Shown one piece after another: positions 51,831 through 59,223 of a stretch of 64,000 nucleotides of DNA. The translations under genes and the position numbers were made by a program. Position 1 is the first letter of the stretch. Every line of letters starts with the position of its first letter. Source of the DNA: Thermoproteota archaeon (GTDB lineage: Archaea; Korarchaeota; Korarchaeia; Korarchaeales; Korarchaeaceae); NCBI GenBank assembly GCA_027491915.1, contig JAOZGC010000002.1, positions 124,001 through 188,000 of the forward strand. Direction: 5' to 3'. The notes under the pieces were generated by a model, which was not told the DNA's origin, searched no databases, and was given only the letters and a program-made list of their open reading frames with translations.

Positions 51831-52292
51831 TTGGGAAGATACGGCTACTCCAGGCCCCCAAGAGGCGAGGGGGAGGTTGCGGCCTCCGCCACCGACCTAG
51901 ACGTCTCCTACAAGGAGATGGTCGAATTATGCCGGTACCTCCGAGGTATGAGGTTGGAGGAGGCCAAGAGGGCCCTCGAGGAGATAGCGGCCCTCAGAAG
52001 GCCGGTCCCCTTCAGGAGATTTCACGGTGGGGTGGGACACAGGAGAGGTCTGACGGGGTGGAAGGCCGGCAGGTATCCTCGAAAGGCGGCAACGATGATG
52101 CTGAAGCTCTTGGCCTCGGCTGAGGCGAACGCGGTCGACAGGGGCCTGGACAGGGGGTCTCTGAGGGTGATCCACGCCGCCGCCCACAAGAGCAGGAATA
52201 TCCGCTCCTTCTTCCCAAGGGCCCAGGGCAGGGCCACCCCTAAGACGAGGCAGATGGTCCGCGTTGAGGTTATTTTGGGTGGGTCCAAATGA
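51831..52292 (+). CDS. rpl22: Ribosomal protein uL22
   Basis: A 153-residue protein lining the exit tunnel: MVELCRYLRGMRLEEAKRALEEI, RRFHGGVGHRRGLTGWKAGRYPRKAA and the loop end AHKSRNIRSFFPRAQGRATPK are diagnostic. TTG 51831. The usual upstream partners uS19, uL2, uL23, uL4 and uL3 are absent; the gene starts a five-gene transcript. Confidence 0.94.
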   Translation: MGRYGYSRPPRGEGEVAASATDLDVSYKEMVELCRYLRGMRLEEAKRALEEIAALRRPVPFRRFHGGVGHRRGLTGWKAGRYPRKAATMMLKLLASAEANAVDRGLDRGSLRVIHAAAHKSRNIRSFFPRAQGRATPKTRQMVRVEVILGGSK

Positions 52293-53191
52293 GCGAGGGA
52301 GAGGCGTCTCCTATTCGCAGATCTCCTGTGTACAGGAGATTCGTGGAAGAAGGCTGGATAAGATCGCAGGTTTTTGAGTTCCTTGAATCAGAATTCGAGA
52401 GGGCCGGTTTTCACCGAGCCGACGTGGTCACCACTCCTATGAGGGACGTCGTTACGGTCCACGTGGAGAGACCCGGCATAGTCATAGGAAAGGGGGGGAG
52501 GAGGTCTAAGAGGCTCGCGGACGTCATGAAGAAGAGGTTCGGCTTCGAGAATCCCTACATAAAGGCTGTCAAGATAGAGGAGCCCTTCCTGAGCGCCAGG
52601 GTGGTCGCTGGCTACATCGCCCGGAGAATAATGAAGGGAGACAGGCACAAGAGGGTGGCCTACTCCGCCCTGAGGAGGGTAATGGCCGCAGGCGCCAGCG
52701 GAGTTGAGATAAGGCTATCCGGAAAGTTCGGGAGCGACAGGGCGAGGGAGGAGCGGTTCAGAGCCGGCGTCATCTACCGCTGCGGGGAGCACGCCAAGAC
52801 CCACATAGACTACGCCGTCAAGCACGTCATGCTCCCCCAGGGGGTATTGGGAGTCAGGGTTCGGATAGCCAGGCCCTTGGAGAGGCCTCCCGACACGGTG
52901 AATGTGCTTCATGAGGAAATAGAGTCTCTAATTGAAAGTCTCCGCGAGGAGGCTGCCGAGACTCCAGTTGGGGAGGAGGCGATCGAGACCCCGTTCCCCG
53001 TCGAGGGGGCAGCGGGGGTGGGGAGCTCCCCCGGAGCCGGGAGGGATGTCGGCATCGGGGAGGGGGGAGGATCTGGGGAGGTGGAGTCCGTCTCCCTTGG
53101 AGGTGATGTGGGTGCCGTCGAGGAGGGCGGAGGAGCTGAGGAGCCTGAGCAGGGAGGAACTGGAGGAGAAGCTGAGGGAACTCAGGAGTAG
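52289..53191 (+). CDS. rps3: Ribosomal protein uS3 with a long acidic Gly-rich tail
   Basis: Residues 1-215 are a complete archaeal uS3 with the KH motif VERPGIVIGKGGRRSKRLADVM and SGKFGSDRAREERFRAGVI. Residues 224-300 form a Gly/Glu/Val-rich low-complexity tail without family resemblance. The tail coding region overlaps uL29 by 80 nt and includes the uL29 Shine-Dalgarno. The start overlaps the uL22 stop by 4 nt. Confidence 0.93.
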   Translation: MSEGEASPIRRSPVYRRFVEEGWIRSQVFEFLESEFERAGFHRADVVTTPMRDVVTVHVERPGIVIGKGGRRSKRLADVMKKRFGFENPYIKAVKIEEPFLSARVVAGYIARRIMKGDRHKRVAYSALRRVMAAGASGVEIRLSGKFGSDRAREERFRAGVIYRCGEHAKTHIDYAVKHVMLPQGVLGVRVRIARPLERPPDTVNVLHEEIESLIESLREEAAETPVGEEAIETPFPVEGAAGVGSSPGAGRDVGIGEGGGSGEVESVSLGGDVGAVEEGGGAEEPEQGGTGGEAEGTQE

Positions 53192-53318
53192 GCTCTTCTT
53201 CGAGATAGAGTCCAAGCTCGCTGTGGGGGCCCCTCCTGAGAAGTTGCACGTCAGGAGACAAATCAGGAGGGAGATAGCTAGGATTTTAACTATAATGAAG
53301 GAGAAAGGATACAGATGA
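53112..53318 (+). CDS. rpl29: Ribosomal protein uL29
   Basis: A 68-residue two-helix protein: LRSLSREELEEKLRELRSRLFFEIESKL and HVRRQIRREIARILTIMKEKG match uL29. GTG 53112 has GGAGGTGAT at proper spacing; ATG 53106 overlaps that motif. It overlaps the uS3 tail by 80 nt and rnp1 by 4 nt. Confidence 0.92.
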   Translation: MPSRRAEELRSLSREELEEKLRELRSRLFFEIESKLAVGAPPEKLHVRRQIRREIARILTIMKEKGYR

Positions 53319-53590
53319 GGAATCTTAGGAGGACCTCCCATTTGATGTACCACGAGCTGGTGGGTCTCGCGGTCCAGGTGGTCGCGACTCCCCAACCTCA
53401 CGAATTCGGCCTCAGGGGGAAGGTGGTCTGGGAGACTGCCAACCTTTTAATAATCGAGACCCAGCGGGGCCTCAAGAGGATCCCCAAGGGCGGCAGGATC
53501 TTCCGGGTGTCCCTACCGGGCGGGACCGAGGTGGATCTCTCGGGAGATAAGATCCTGGGGCGCCCAGAAGAGAGGGTGAAGAGGTTATGA
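53315..53590 (+). CDS. rnp1: RNase P protein component 1 (Rpp29/Pop4)
   Basis: A 91-residue Sm-like protein subunit of archaeal RNase P, which matures tRNA 5' ends: HELVGLAVQVVATPQPHEFGLRGKVVWETANLLIIET and GLKRIPKGGRIFRVSLPGG. Position between uL29 and uS17 is conserved in archaea. It overlaps both neighbours by 4 nt. Confidence 0.93.
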   Translation: MRNLRRTSHLMYHELVGLAVQVVATPQPHEFGLRGKVVWETANLLIIETQRGLKRIPKGGRIFRVSLPGGTEVDLSGDKILGRPEERVKRL

Positions 53591-53934
53591 GGGTGGAGAC
53601 GAGGAGATCCTTCCCCGGAGTTAGCCCGCCGGAGCGCGCGTGCGGCGACAGGAACTGCCCGTGGCACGGAACAATCTCGGTGAGGGGGAAGACAATGAGG
53701 GGAAAAGTTATATCTACTAAAATGCAACGAACTGTTGTTATTGAAATCAAATATGAACATTATATACCAAAATATAAAAGATATGAGAGAAGAAGATCAA
53801 AAATCCATGCCCACCTTCCACCGTGCTTGGACGTCGCCGAGGGGGACGAGGTCGTCATAGCGGAGACCAGGAGGCTTGCCAAAACCGTGAGCTTCGTGGT
53901 GCTCGGTAAACCTCATGAGGCGAAACAGGGATAA
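53587..53934 (+). CDS. rps17: Ribosomal protein uS17
   Basis: A 115-residue protein. A short N-terminal extension with CGDRNCPWHG precedes the OB domain (GKVISTKMQRTVVIEIKYEHYI, SKIHAHLPPCLDVAEGDEVVIAETR). Codons between about 53700 and 53815 are almost all A/T-ending, sharply unlike the flanks of the same gene. In other archaea uL14 follows directly; here the cluster stops and GcvT lies convergent. Confidence 0.94.
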   Translation: MRVETRRSFPGVSPPERACGDRNCPWHGTISVRGKTMRGKVISTKMQRTVVIEIKYEHYIPKYKRYERRRSKIHAHLPPCLDVAEGDEVVIAETRRLAKTVSFVVLGKPHEAKQG

Positions 53935-53964
53935 AAATTTCGATTACCTCTCCTTATCTTCGGC

Positions 53965-55074
53965 TCACCCTTGGACTTTTCTTTTCCACCCGTACCTATC
54001 TTGATCATAGAACGGCGTCTCGACCACCTCGACGGATATCTTTCCCCTGGGCCCGAGAGACGAGAGCCTGGTTCCCGGCCGAGAACTTTCTATCTGGACG
54101 TACCCCATTCCTATCCCAAGGCCAATCGTAGGGCTGAATGCGCCGCTAGTTACGATACCAACCTCCTCCCCATCCCCTGTCAATAGCCTGTCTCCCGGCC
54201 TGGGCGCCCTCCTCCCGGTCGCCCTGAGGCCCACCCTCTTCTTCTCTCTTCCCCTGTCCCTCTTCTTCTCCAGGGCCTCCTTTCCTATGAAGTCTTCTTT
54301 CTCCATATCCACCGCGAACTCCAGGTCGGCCTCGAAGGGATCGGTCTCCTCGTTCATATCCTCCCCGTACAGGGGGAGACCGGCCTCCAGTCTTAGGATG
54401 TCCCTGGCCTCCAACCCACACGGCTGGGCCCCCATCGCGACCGCCTCCCGAAAGAACGTCGCGCCCTCATCTTGATCGAAGAAGATAATCTCGTAGCCGT
54501 CTTCTCCCGTGTATCCGGTTCTGCTGACCACGAGACCCCTGTCCTCAAGGTGGGCGACCCTAAACTTTCGCCCTGGAAGGTTCTCTCCCAAGATCTCTCT
54601 CACGGTCTGGACCGCTTTTGGCCCCTGAACGGCGACCATGGCCGTCTCCTCCGTTTCATCCTCCACGCTTAACTCCGATCCTCCCCAGGACTCCCTTACC
54701 TCATCTATCCACGAGATTATCTTCTCCCTCGAGGCCGCGTTCACCACCAGTATATATTTTGTATCTTCTAAAACCATAGCTATATCATCATCTTTTATAC
54801 CACCAAGGTTATTCAAAAATAAAGTGTACCTAGTTCTCCCTGGCCTCCCCGGGATGGAGTTAGACGTCGCGTAATTCAGGAAGGATCTCGCCCCGCCGCC
54901 TGAGATGACGATCCTGCCCATGTGCGACACGTCAAAGATGCCGACCGCCTCCCTGACGGCTATAGTCTCCCTCAACGCGCTGGAGTACCTTAGGGGCATG
55001 AACCACCCTCCAAATTCTGTGAACCTGGCGCCGAGATCCCGGTGAACCTCCTCCAGCGGGGTGCGGAGGGCCAT
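53965..55074 (-). CDS. gcvT: Aminomethyltransferase (glycine cleavage T protein)
   Basis: A 369-residue tetrahydrofolate/tetrahydropterin-dependent enzyme releasing ammonia from the aminomethyl-lipoyl intermediate. Motifs: FGGWFMPLRYSSALRETIAVREAVGIFDVSHMG, GYTGEDGYEI and the C-terminal GFVTSGAFSPT-like GIVTSGAFSPTIGLGIGMGYV. The gcvP and gcvH partners are not in this window. Codons at about 54735-54830 are AT-shifted. TATA box at 55088-55100 makes the ATG near-leaderless. Confidence 0.93.
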   Translation of the reverse strand: MALRTPLEEVHRDLGARFTEFGGWFMPLRYSSALRETIAVREAVGIFDVSHMGRIVISGGGARSFLNYATSNSIPGRPGRTRYTLFLNNLGGIKDDDIAMVLEDTKYILVVNAASREKIISWIDEVRESWGGSELSVEDETEETAMVAVQGPKAVQTVREILGENLPGRKFRVAHLEDRGLVVSRTGYTGEDGYEIIFFDQDEGATFFREAVAMGAQPCGLEARDILRLEAGLPLYGEDMNEETDPFEADLEFAVDMEKEDFIGKEALEKKRDRGREKKRVGLRATGRRAPRPGDRLLTGDGEEVGIVTSGAFSPTIGLGIGMGYVQIESSRPGTRLSSLGPRGKISVEVVETPFYDQDRYGWKRKVQG

Positions 55075-55087
55075 GACGCTCGCCCGG

Positions 55088-55117
55088 GAAACTTTATTGA
55101 ATATCGCTTTTAACTAC
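55088..55117. promoter_or_regulatory. Divergent promoters, gcvT and GlcD-like gene
   Basis: TCAATAAAGTTT (55088-55100, minus strand) is centred 21 nt from the gcvT ATG; CTTTTAACTAC (55107-55117, plus strand) is centred 23-26 nt from ATG 55134/55137. Confidence 0.5.
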
Positions 55118-55133
55118 TTTGGATCGGTCGATC

Positions 55134-56462
55134 ATGATGGAAGCGGAGTTAGGATCCATATTCAAGCCGATAGTGGGGGAAGATAACTTCTTAGACTCCG
55201 AGATAGACCTCGAGGCCTACTCTATAGACGCCTCCAGGATTGCAGGGAGGCCCAAGGCAGTTGTCAGGCCGGGGGGAGAGGATGAGGTGGCCGAGATCCT
55301 CTCCGTCGCCAGCGAGAATGGAGTGCCCATCACCCCCAGGGGGAGGGGAACCTCCCTCGTCGGCGGGCCGGTGCCCCTGAGGGGCGGGGTAGTCCTCGAC
55401 ATGACCAGGATGACCGGTATACTGGAAGTGGACGAGGAGAACGGCCTGGTCTCAGCCTGGGCTGGCACCCCGGTGTCCGAGCTGCAGGACGCGATCGACG
55501 GCTACACCTTCCCCATAAATCCGGACGGCCTCGGCCTCTCCACCCTGGGGGGAATAGCGGCCGAGGATTCCGCATCGATGCTCTCCTCCATATTCGGCAC
55601 GGCCCGGGCCAACGTGGTGGGAGCTGAGGTGGTCCTCCCCAGCGGGGAGATAGTCGACCTCGGGGGAAAAATTCCTTCTGGTCCGAGGGTAGCCTTGGAT
55701 ACTTTCTTGGGATCAGAGGGAACCCTCGGCGTCTTCATCAAGCTGTCCGTCAAACTGGCGCCCCTGCCACCGTCGGCTAAGACGGTGGAGATAGAGCTCG
55801 TGGACGCCGTCGACGCCATCGACATAAACCAGAGCATGAGAAAATCGTGTCCCGTCCCATACACGATGGAGGTGATCTACCGGGATGTGCTAGATATTCT
55901 ACACGGTGAGGAGAAGGAGGCCGGGGCGGTGGCCAGGGTTGGATTCTATGGAAGTGAGAGCTGCGTGCAGGAGGCGGTCGATGGGCTGATCCGGGAAGCC
56001 TCCAAGTACCATCCTCTATCAACCGACGTAAGGGATGGGATGCCAAAACCGGCTCAGAGAGATCTTTACACCGCCTTGGAGCGGACGGAACTCAGCGTCC
56101 ACGTCCTGAGCGTTGCCGCGTCCCTATCTTACCTCAGAGACCACCTGCAGGAGATAGATCGGGTGTCCAAGAGTTTCAATTTGAATACCGTGAGCCTCGT
56201 TAATGTTCCACTTGGTTGGATATTGGTCGGGGTTCTCTTTGACCCAACCGATAGGAAATCGACCATGAGGACGGACGGCGCCGTGCGCAGGCTGTCAGAG
56301 AACTTCACCAGGAGTGGTGTATTCATGGGCTTCGGAACCGGGGTGGGGGCCTCCATGGCCGGCCAGATTGGGAGAAACGGACTGATCTCTGTCTACTCCC
56401 ACCTAAAGCGTGCCCTCGACCCGGTTGGCGTCATGAATCCCGGGAAGCTAGTCCCACTATAG
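55134..56462 (+). CDS. FAD-linked oxidase, GlcD/D-lactate dehydrogenase-like
   Basis: A VAO-type flavoprotein: AVVRPGGEDEVAEILSVASENGVPITPRGRGTSLVGG binds FAD, then GLSTLGGIAAEDSASMLSSIFG, and the C-terminal ALDPVGVMNPGKLVP. Such enzymes oxidise 2-hydroxy acids such as glycolate or lactate. An ATG pair (55134, 55137) lies where a leaderless start is predicted; TTG 55119 is the longest option. The next gene, 14 nt downstream, encodes an Fe-S electron acceptor, so the pair probably works as GlcD plus GlcF. Confidence 0.88.
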   Translation: MMEAELGSIFKPIVGEDNFLDSEIDLEAYSIDASRIAGRPKAVVRPGGEDEVAEILSVASENGVPITPRGRGTSLVGGPVPLRGGVVLDMTRMTGILEVDEENGLVSAWAGTPVSELQDAIDGYTFPINPDGLGLSTLGGIAAEDSASMLSSIFGTARANVVGAEVVLPSGEIVDLGGKIPSGPRVALDTFLGSEGTLGVFIKLSVKLAPLPPSAKTVEIELVDAVDAIDINQSMRKSCPVPYTMEVIYRDVLDILHGEEKEAGAVARVGFYGSESCVQEAVDGLIREASKYHPLSTDVRDGMPKPAQRDLYTALERTELSVHVLSVAASLSYLRDHLQEIDRVSKSFNLNTVSLVNVPLGWILVGVLFDPTDRKSTMRTDGAVRRLSENFTRSGVFMGFGTGVGASMAGQIGRNGLISVYSHLKRALDPVGVMNPGKLVPL

Positions 56463-56476
56463 GAGGTGCCTCCTGA

Positions 56477-57520
56477 TTGCCGCTCTTCACTCCCAGGCTA
56501 ACGGCCGACATCAGCAGGTGCGTGAGATGCGGGGCCTGCAACTCCCACTGTCCGGTCTACTCCCTCCACTCTCACGCGGAGACTAAATCTCCAAGATCAT
56601 GGATAAAACTATCTTCCTCAGTAAATAAAAAAGAAATATCCGTCTCTGTAGAGTTTATAGAATTCATGTACGGGTGCACCCAGTGCGCCCTCTGCAGCGG
56701 GGTTTGTCCCGTCGGTTTGGACCCCTCCTACATAATACTCAAAGTTAGAAAGGAGCTCATAGATCAGGGATACGTCCCGCCGATGGCGGTGGCCGCCCTG
56801 CCAGAGGAGGTTCTGGGGGGGGAGGTCTTCCCCACCCCCCTGGAGACGGTCGCCCCGATGGCGGGAGGTAGGCCCACTTACTTGGCCGGATGCTGGGGAG
56901 AATCGACCCCGGAGGTGGACGTTGCAGCCTCTGCCGCGCTGGAGAGACTGCTCGGGAAGATCAGGCTTGGAGATCGCGCTTGCGGCGTCATCCTCAGGTA
57001 CGCCGGTTACTTCGACCAAGAGGAGGAGGTCCTGGAGGTGCTGGTCAGGGAGAATTCGGACGCGCGATTCTTAGTCTCCGCGTGCCCAGAGCAGGTAAGG
57101 GCGATAAGGGAGAGTCATCCGGAGATGGACGTGAGGTTCATCTTCGATCTGCTCGAGGAAATTCCGGTCGGCAGGATCAGGGGGGAGAGATACCTCATCA
57201 TCCCTGACTGCCGAAGCCCGTCGGTTGGTGAGAAGATCGGGGAGATCTTGGCGGCCGCCGGGGCCGAGGCGATGCTGGCCCCGGACGAGTTGTGCTGCTC
57301 GTGCGGGCACCTAGTTACCCGCAGGGCTCAGCCAGACGTGATACGCCGGCTCGCCGTGGGAATTGTGAACGAGGCGACCGCCGTCGGGTCGAGCGCGATA
57401 CTCTTCGTCAATCCGGCTTGCTATGGGATGATCTCGGAGGTTATCAGGTCGGCCAAGGGAATCAAGTTCTCAGGTCGCCTGTCAGAGCCAGCGGAAGAAC
57501 TGCTCCGGCTCTTGAAGTGA
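56477..57520 (+). CDS. Fe-S oxidoreductase, GlcF/HdrD-like
   Basis: Two N-terminal [4Fe-4S] sites (CVRCGACNSHCP and CTQCALCSGVCP) are followed by two CCG-type segments: one around YLAGCWGES to ACGVILRYAGY and one around DCRSP to DELCCSCGH. This is the plan of glycolate oxidase GlcF and heterodisulfide reductase HdrD. TTG 56477 has GGAGGTG upstream. Codons around 56585-56665 are AT-shifted. The 3' end overlaps the convergent dehydrogenase gene by 59 bp. Confidence 0.87.
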   Translation: MPLFTPRLTADISRCVRCGACNSHCPVYSLHSHAETKSPRSWIKLSSSVNKKEISVSVEFIEFMYGCTQCALCSGVCPVGLDPSYIILKVRKELIDQGYVPPMAVAALPEEVLGGEVFPTPLETVAPMAGGRPTYLAGCWGESTPEVDVAASAALERLLGKIRLGDRACGVILRYAGYFDQEEEVLEVLVRENSDARFLVSACPEQVRAIRESHPEMDVRFIFDLLEEIPVGRIRGERYLIIPDCRSPSVGEKIGEILAAAGAEAMLAPDELCCSCGHLVTRRAQPDVIRRLAVGIVNEATAVGSSAILFVNPACYGMISEVIRSAKGIKFSGRLSEPAEELLRLLK

Positions 57521-58883
57521 CGCGCTGCCTCTTGGGTCTCCCAACCCCGGCGTAGAGGAACCCAGCCCTCTCAAAACCCTCCCTGTCGAGGGCGTTCTTT
57601 CCGTCAAACAGGATGACGCGTGATTTCCCGCCCACCATCCTCTTGAGACGCTCCGGCTCGATCCTCTTGAACTCGTCGTGATCCGCCCCCAGGATGATAA
57701 CGTCCGCTCCGCTCAGGGCTTCCTCCAGGCTGCCTGCCCTGGGAAGACCGAAAGACTCGGTGCTCATGGGGTCGTACACCACCACCCTCGCCCCGGCCTC
57801 CGAGAGGCTCAGCGCCAAGTCCCTCACCGGCGTCTCTCTGATGTCCGGCACGTTCCCCTTGTAAGTCACCCCGAGGATGGCCACCTTGGCCCCCTCCGGA
57901 TCCACGCCCTCCTCCTCCATAATCTTCAGTACCTGCTCGGCGCAGATCCTGGGCATGGCCTCGTTGACCTTGCGGGCCGTGGTCGTCAGCTCCAGGTTCA
58001 CCCCCTCCCTGCCCGCGGCCCTCGCCAGGAACAGTGGGTCCTTGGTGAGGCAGCTGCCGCCGACTCCTATGCCGGGTCTGAGTATGCGCACCCTCGGATG
58101 TCTGTTGGCCAGGGAGATCACCGACTCCACGTCCACGTTGAGGGCGGCGCACGCCAGCGCGACCTCGTTTGCGAACGCTATATTGACGTCCCTGTAGGCG
58201 TTCTCCACCAACTTAGACACCTCCGCCACCCTCACGTGGGTCCTGTGGAGCTCCCCGCGGACGAAGGATCCGTAGAGTCTCTCTACCAGATGGGCCGATC
58301 TCTCATCCAGGGAACCGATTATCCTATCATTTTCCCTCATCTCGTACAGAAGTCTTCCTGGAAACGCCCTTTCCGGGCAGAAAGAGTAAAACCAGTCCTC
58401 CCCCAACTCCATCCCCGTCTCCGACTGGACGAAGGGCACTATCTCCATCTCGGAGGTAAGCGGCGGGATGGTGCTCTCCACTATGAGCAGGGTCCCCGCC
58501 GTCATCCTGGCCGACGCCTCCCTCACGGCCGAGTAGACGTACGCCAGGTTGGCCTCGCCGCCGTCTATCCTGGGCGTCGGCACGGCCACGATGAACACGT
58601 CCGACCCATCCATGTCAGACGGATCGTGCGTGGGGGCGTACCTGCCGCTCGAGAGTTCCCCCCTAAGCAGCTCCCCGACGCCTGGCTCTCGATCCACCAG
58701 GTGATGCCTCCCCTCCCTCAACCCATCTATCAACCCGAGATTCAAGTCATACCCCACCACCCTGTATCCGGCGGAGCTAAGCAGCAGCGCCGTCGGCAGG
58801 CCTATGTAACCCTGCCCTATGACGGAGATCTTGGCCCTCCTAGAATCTATTCGGTTTAAAATGGTCAGATACGAACTCTCCAT
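57462..58883 (-). CDS. UDP-sugar 6-dehydrogenase (WecC/UDP-ManNAc dehydrogenase-like)
   Basis: Oxidises the C6 hydroxyl of a nucleotide sugar twice to a uronic acid for surface glycans. Rossmann motif SVIGQGYIGLPTALLLSSAGYRVVGYD, the catalytic Cys in GIGVGGSCLTKDP and the C-terminal UDP-binding domain (GVTYKGNVPDIRETPVRDLALSL) are complete. The order resembles WecC rather than Ugd. The last about 20 residues are encoded within the overlap with the GlcF-like gene. Leaderless from a TATA box at 58904-58916. Confidence 0.88.
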   Translation of the reverse strand: MESSYLTILNRIDSRRAKISVIGQGYIGLPTALLLSSAGYRVVGYDLNLGLIDGLREGRHHLVDREPGVGELLRGELSSGRYAPTHDPSDMDGSDVFIVAVPTPRIDGGEANLAYVYSAVREASARMTAGTLLIVESTIPPLTSEMEIVPFVQSETGMELGEDWFYSFCPERAFPGRLLYEMRENDRIIGSLDERSAHLVERLYGSFVRGELHRTHVRVAEVSKLVENAYRDVNIAFANEVALACAALNVDVESVISLANRHPRVRILRPGIGVGGSCLTKDPLFLARAAGREGVNLELTTTARKVNEAMPRICAEQVLKIMEEEGVDPEGAKVAILGVTYKGNVPDIRETPVRDLALSLSEAGARVVVYDPMSTESFGLPRAGSLEEALSGADVIILGADHDEFKRIEPERLKRMVGGKSRVILFDGKNALDREGFERAGFLYAGVGRPKRQRVTSRAGAVLPLALTGDLRT

Positions 58884-58903
58884 CGCGATCGGCTCCTACA
58901 GAG

Positions 58904-58916
58904 GGCAAAATAAGGG
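58904..58916 (-). promoter_or_regulatory. TATA box for nucleotide-sugar dehydrogenase
   Basis: CCCTTATTTTGCC on the minus strand is centred 27 nt upstream of ATG 58883. Confidence 0.5.
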
Positions 58917-58923
58917 TTCCCGG

Positions 58924-58950
58924 GTGAACGGTAGAAACGGTGTGAACGGT
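58924..58950. repeat. Three tandem 9-bp repeats upstream of the dehydrogenase promoter
   Basis: GTGAACGGT, AGAAACGGT and GTGAACGGT lie head to tail just upstream of the TATA box at 58904-58916, in a position suitable for an activator site. Confidence 0.55.
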
Positions 58951-58965
58951 GGGGCCCGGTGGGTT

Positions 58966-58986
58966 GCCGGCCACCCGAAGGCCAGC
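58966..58986 (-). terminator. Hairpin after eS17
   Basis: On the minus strand GCTGGCC pairs with GGCCGGC (one G-U) around a 7-nt loop, 17-38 nt after the eS17 stop. It has no clear T-tract, so it may only protect the mRNA end. Confidence 0.35.
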
Positions 58987-59003
58987 CCGGTTCCCCCTAT
59001 CCG

Positions 59004-59207
59004 TCAGACCAGGGTGCCCTGTTCCTCCCTGACCTTCAGTCGGGTGATGTAGCCCGCTATCCTGTTCCTGTACACCTTGGATGGGATGTCCGCGACCCTG
59101 GACAACGTCCTCTTGTTGTGCTCGAAGTCCCTCGTCCAGATCTCTGGGTACTTCTTGACCAGCTCGTAGGCTATCCTCTTTATTGCCCTCTCCCTGACGG
59201 TGCCCAT
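59004..59207 (-). CDS. rps17e: Ribosomal protein eS17
   Basis: A 67-residue protein from ATG 59207, preceded by GGGCGGGGAG: MGTVRERAIKRIAYELVKKYP and IAGYITRLKVREEQG are typical. The open frame extends to 59234, overlapping trpS, but the extra residues are not family-like. Likely co-transcribed with trpS, whose stop is 16 nt upstream. Confidence 0.92.
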   Translation of the reverse strand: MGTVRERAIKRIAYELVKKYPEIWTRDFEHNKRTLSRVADIPSKVYRNRIAGYITRLKVREEQGTLV

Positions 59208-59223
59208 CTCCCCGCCCCGGGCC

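Noticed and set aside
57678-58859. Long plus-strand open frame of 393 codons
   Set aside because: Antisense shadow of the nucleotide-sugar dehydrogenase; its translation is low-complexity and has no motif. The same applies to long minus-strand frames over 41794-42831 and 62069-63229.
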